Shown: positions 7,840 through 10,638 of the stretch, one piece after another
How positions within the stretch are numbered: position 1 is the stretch's first letter
How the letters are laid out: each line of letters opens with the position of its first letter
Origin: Isohypsibius dastychi
Taxonomy: Eukaryota > Tardigrada > Eutardigrada > Parachela > Isohypsibiidae
NCBI GenBank assembly: GCA_034696485.1
Contig: JAQIWT010001483.1
Span: 1-10,638 of the forward strand
DNA length: 10,638 bases
Direction of reading: 5' to 3'
Notes under the pieces: model-generated
Databases searched by the model: none
What the model was told of the DNA's origin: nothing
The model's input: the letters and a program-made list of their open reading frames with translations, nothing else
Translations under genes and position numbers: made by a program

Positions 7840-8420
7840 TCAAGTCATGACCGGAATAAGTGGGCCAACGGGAGTTCCCCTGGGAAACTGACCAGTAGTG
7901 CGATTTGTTGGAAAGAATATCCGCAAAACTTAGTGTAATCTCGAAATCCGATGTAGGCCTTACCAGTAATAGAACGATTCCGTCATCATCTTCGTCAAGA
8001 TCTTCGTCCAGTCCAACTTCATCCTCAGTGTCGGTTTCTGTACTATGTTTCGCGACGGTCAACAGATTTTCTGGAGATCGGACCTTCAAGGTTTGAATAT
8101 TAGCGTTGTTCGGGCAGTCTTTGGATCATTCTCAATTACCTTCAGAATTCGGATGCTGTTTTCAAAACAGTAGGCATCCACTAGAAGCATCTGAACATGC
8201 GAAAGTGAGTCGCGGGTACGTTCAAATATGGGCAAGATACACAGTGTGACGGAGGAAGGTTCCCTGGAAAGAATTCCCATTAAAGACCACAAGTTGATGA
8301 ACAAGTGAAACTTCTTACGATTCGAGAATTCTCAAAGAATGGTGAAGGCCAATCCGCAAACGATATTCTTTTTTGGCACGGTAAATGCTTTGTAGCAAAG
8401 CATTTTCCAACTGTGTTTCC
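7840..8420 (-). CDS. Gadd45: Gadd45-like stress protein, gene 2 (core exons 2-5)
   Basis: Minus-strand gene with exons 8420-8319 (102 nt), 8263-8140 (124 nt), 8083-7964 (120 nt) and 7887-7840 (48 nt, stop TGA); introns are 55, 56 and 76 nt. The exons encode YRAKKEYRLRIGLHHSLRIL, then SVTLCILPIFERTRDSLSH and LLVDAYCFENSIRILK (the Gadd45 core), then VRSPENLLTVAKHS with the acidic loop TEDEVGLDEDLDEDDDGIVL, and a last exon FPRGTPVGPLIPVMT whose PV resembles the family C-terminus. SPENL after the ENSIRIL strand matches the family's NPGRL position, making this copy closer to the classical Gadd45 pattern than gene 1. By eye, 18 of 33 and 17 of 41 residues of the first two core exons are identical between the copies. 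Role as for the family: an acidic adaptor for stress MAP-kinase signalling and cell-cycle arrest. An unspliced alternative would extend exon 4 to a stop at 7730; donor GTAAGG, acceptor GGTCAG and the poly(A) signal argue for splicing. With the candidate first exon the protein has about 152 residues. Confidence 0.87.
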
Positions 8421-8465
8421 CTGAAAGAAAGAAAAAAACGTCAAATCGGAATTAAGAATGTATGA

Positions 8466-8624
8466 GTACTCCGTTCTCGGGATCAAGTGCACCCCCTTTT
8501 CGCTGCGCCAACTGGCTCACCAAGTGCGCAGTTGGAGGGTGCACCCGGGGCTCACGCATAGTGTGTGTGGTGAGCCGATCGATACAGCGAAAAGGGGGTG
8601 CACTTGATCCCGAGAACGGAGTAC
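8466..8624. mobile_element. MITE-like element with perfect 40-base terminal inverted repeats
   Basis: Positions 8466-8505 and 8585-8624 are exact reverse complements over 40 bases. The arms begin GTACTCCGTTCTCGGGATCA. The arms are flush with the palindrome GTAC, so the target duplication could be TA (8467-8468 and 8622-8623, Tc1/mariner style) with an inner element of 153 bases, but this is not unique. The 79-base centre has no coding capacity and continues the fold: GGCTCACC (8514-8521) pairs with GGTGAGCC (8569-8576), and CCAACTG (8508-8514) with CAGTTGG (8529-8535). GGGTGCACCC at 8537-8546 is itself a palindrome and repeats an arm word. The lack of any mismatch in the arms suggests recent insertion. 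It lies in the inferred first intron of Gadd45-like gene 2. Confidence 0.85.
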
Positions 8625-8706
8625 GCGTTCTATATTCTCTAAAATTTCTAGCAGTAGGCGATTAACATGGAAAGATCAACCGTCATTGTTAACATTATGT
8701 GTTTAC

Positions 8707-8771
8707 GACGATACTGTATATCTGGTCAAGGTCCAGTGTCCTGTCACAACATGACGAACGTGCTGATACAT
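8707..8771 (-). CDS. Candidate first coding exon of Gadd45-like gene 2
   Basis: A minus-strand ATG at 8771-8769 opens 65 nt (MYQHVRHVVTGHWTLTRYTV, then S) and ends in TC at a GTAAAC donor (8706). The phase matches the acceptor before 8420 and completes a TCG codon. AT-rich, TATA-like sequence lies just upstream (about 8775-8795). The peptide is not similar to the candidate first exon of gene 1, and the N-terminus of the family is variable, so support is only phase, position and donor. The intervening frame of exon 2 is closed by TGA, so some spliced first exon is required. Confidence 0.3.
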
Positions 8772-9152
8772 ACGTATAAAAAAATAAATAGACAGACGGT
8801 TGACAGTCATTTATTTCATACAATATCATTCAGTCCCAATTCATAATCGAACCAAACAATTATCAGTTATCGCAACCGAATGTAAGCAATCTGTTCGAAT
8901 CTTGATATTAGATAGGACAAAACAAAATCACAGCACACAACAGAAGAGAAGTCATCATCAAAATCTCTCTGGATTTCAAGTTTTTACCATTCGGGTTTGA
9001 AGGACAACTTCAGCAACGAACATCGCTTATGGATGTTTCCCTGGTGCGTATCAAGTCGGGGTTTTTCGTCAGCAGAAGTAGTTTCGTCAATGGGAACACA
9101 GACAACCATCTCTGGTAAGCAAGTGGTTTCCAGCCAAAATTCGCGTTAGATA
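8772..9152. other. Short divergent intergenic region between Gadd45-like 2 and X-2
   Basis: About 380 AT-rich bases between the candidate starts of the minus-strand Gadd45-like gene 2 and the plus-strand X-2. A plus-strand frame at 8800-9000 has no visible domain. An ATG at about 9030 opens a short frame (MDVSLVRIKSGFFVSRSS) that ends near a GTAAGC donor at about 9115, so it could be an upstream exon of X-2. Layout parallels the 2582-3899 region of the left pair but is much shorter. Confidence 0.3.
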
Positions 9153-10610
9153 ATGGCTCTCCCAAAGACAAGCAAGACCAAGGCAAAGATCGTAAATGCT
9201 GTATGCAACAAAATAAATGCAAGATCAATTATTTCCGATAATCGCACGGCTACTTGGAACAGAATGGAATGTAATGGACCAGTTCTGCGAACGCGTGCGA
9301 CTCGGCGGAAATTTCCACCGTTTGAAAAGAGCAACATGCTGCTGGGTATCCTGTGACTGGGTAGCTTACGTATTTCGCAACACACAGCTTGGTCACTTGG
9401 TAGGGGGTGGTACCACCACAATCCAGTATAATGCAGAGTTGATAAAGCACGGTGACTCCACCGTTTTTGCATATACGGCAACATGTTAACCACAGGTTAA
9501 TGTACCAACGGACCGAACAACAAGGGAGATAGCATACGTGAAGATCCGGATAATTATTGTGATACAGATCACCGAATGCAACAACACTTCGATAAGATGC
9601 CGCACCCTAGATGCCGGTTGCACTTGTTGACTGACCAGGAACAAATACAAATCAGCGTTCTCATAAGTTTGGAACTAGGAAACTATGTGTACCTAACTCA
9701 ACTTGTTTGTGCTGCTACTTGGTGGCCGGAGCGCTGGTTTTGAAGTACCTTGGTAGTGAAAATAATAGATGATGATGACATGTACGTATCTAATCGTGAA
9801 AAATCCGACCTCAAACCCCTGAGTCATTCAGCCTAAGACCTAAGTCACTCATTTATAAGATTGTTTCAGGACACGGAACCCCGATCTACTCAAGAAAACT
9901 CAAAATTTAAACAACCACTTCATTGAAGCAAGTGATGCATATCTACAACAAATGAAACAGCGTGAGTCACTATCAGTCTGCTGAGATGGCTGTTCCCATA
10001 TTTTATTATCTATTCAGTCTATTCAGTTCTCCAGGCTTTCTCAAGAGTACAAACATCACGCGATTCTAGCGTCAATAAAAAATCGATAGTGCCAACTCAT
10101 CCGGGATGACGCAGACGCCCGGTGAATAAGGAAAGCACATCTCCCGAAAGGAGGCTGATTAAAAACATCTGGTTGCCCAGTTATTAAAATTAGGAAAGCC
10201 GATTATTCGACGTCCTAGACGAGGAACGTTTAGCAGGAACGCAGGTTGTTTTCGTACAAGATGAACAATTTCCATGTATCCCGATTAATCCCGATGTTTC
10301 GAGTAAAATCAGTCCCTCACAGATCATATGATCGTTCTTGTCCAGGCTAGTCGATCTCGAACCGGTCGCACTGTTTTTTCCAATTGTTCAACGAGCATCG
10401 AATTGTTTTGCAAAGAAAAAGGAAGGTCTGAGTCTAACTGGCCAGATGAATAACTGGACGTGTAGTGTAGTGCTGACATGCCGTATCATAAATTTTTTGA
10501 AGCTCGACGTCCACAAATGACATTTCATGTGACGCCTGTAACGAAATTCAACGTGAGCATAAACGAGGTCGGCGAAAAACCAATAGTCCTTCTAGGATTA
10601 ACAAAGCTAG
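9153..10610 (+). pseudogene. Gene X-2: diverged relative of X-1, partial at the window edge, probably damaged
   Basis: An ATG at 9153 starts MALPKTSKTKAKIVNAV, a basic N-terminus like that of X-1. Residues PVLRTRATRRKF parallel VQLRRSTRPR of X-1 at a similar distance from the start. Next, in a shifted frame, come DWVAYVFR and GTTTIQYNAEL (X-1: DFIVATV, GVSTVIDF), then after a TAA and a CCACAG acceptor (9497) VNVPTDRTTREIAYVKIRII (X-1: VKVP, FEAKIVMI). Further exon-like blocks are 9870-9961 (LLKKTQNLNNHFIEASDAYL, GT donor at 9962), 10035 onward (SRVQTSRDSSVNKKSIV), 10346-10453 (ASRSRTGRTVFSNCSTSIEL) and a last block ending at a donor at 10611. I could not join them in one frame. The order of blocks follows X-1, but similarity is weak. 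It may be a pseudogene, or a working gene whose splicing I misread. Confidence 0.4.
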
Positions 10611-10638
10611 GTAAATCTAAATCTATTGTTTCTTGGCC

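Noticed and set aside
7730-8089. 119-codon minus-strand frame read as one continuous exon
   Set aside because: Its first 40 codons are the Gadd45 exon 4, but a good donor at 7963, an acceptor ending at 7888 and a poly(A) signal at 7805-7800 favour splicing. The tail after the donor has no family similarity.
8462-8665. 67-codon plus-strand frame through the inverted repeat
   Set aside because: It is the translation of a non-coding inverted-repeat element and its flank.
9146-9493. Minus-strand open frames of 66-115 codons
   Set aside because: They overlap X-2 coding blocks on the other strand and show no family features; a hydrophobic stretch is the only pattern.
1-10638. CRISPR arrays, tRNA or rRNA genes, bacterial operons, telomeric or satellite arrays
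   Set aside because: No regularly spaced repeats, cloverleaf sequences or long tandem arrays were seen; the content is spliced eukaryotic sequence.

Overview
The window reads as nuclear DNA of an invertebrate animal. Its coding pieces are split by spliceosomal introns, mostly short (about 50-115 bases, a few longer), with GT donors and pyrimidine-rich CAG acceptors. The best recognised genes belong to the metazoan Gadd45 family. I see no bacterial operons, Shine-Dalgarno sites, tRNA or rRNA. The phylum cannot be fixed from this sequence; a compact-genome ecdysozoan (tardigrade or nematode-like) is only a guess. Almost all coding exons are shorter than 60 codons, so long-ORF searches miss most of the content.

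Layout from left to right: (1) Gadd45-like gene 1 on the minus strand, core exons 3-747, with a candidate first exon at 2532-2581 and a long intron between. (2) An intergenic stretch of about 1.3 kb, probably a divergent promoter region. (3) Gene X-1 on the plus strand, 3900 to about 6361, at least ten small exons encoding a basic, probably nuclear protein of unrecognised family; its frame carries apparent stops and a frameshift towards the 3' end. (4) A spacer with a poly(A) signal and a degenerate repeat. (5) Exon-like plus-strand fragments at 6971-7743, possibly the 3' half of another X copy. (6) Gadd45-like gene 2 on the minus strand, 7840-8420, with a candidate first exon at 8707-8771. 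(7) A 159-base element with perfect 40-base terminal inverted repeats (MITE-like), inside the inferred first intron of gene 2. (8) Gene X-2 on the plus strand from 9153 to the window end, a diverged and probably damaged relative of X-1.

The two Gadd45 genes share exon lengths and phases (102, 124 and 117/120 nt, then a short last exon) but only about half of their residues. In both, an X-type gene lies divergently upstream. The simplest reading is an old tandem duplication of a divergent Gadd45/X gene pair. Gadd45 proteins are small acidic stress sensors acting on MAP-kinase kinase kinases, cell-cycle kinases and DNA demethylation or repair. Whether X works with Gadd45 is unknown; the shared intergenic region only hints at co-regulation.
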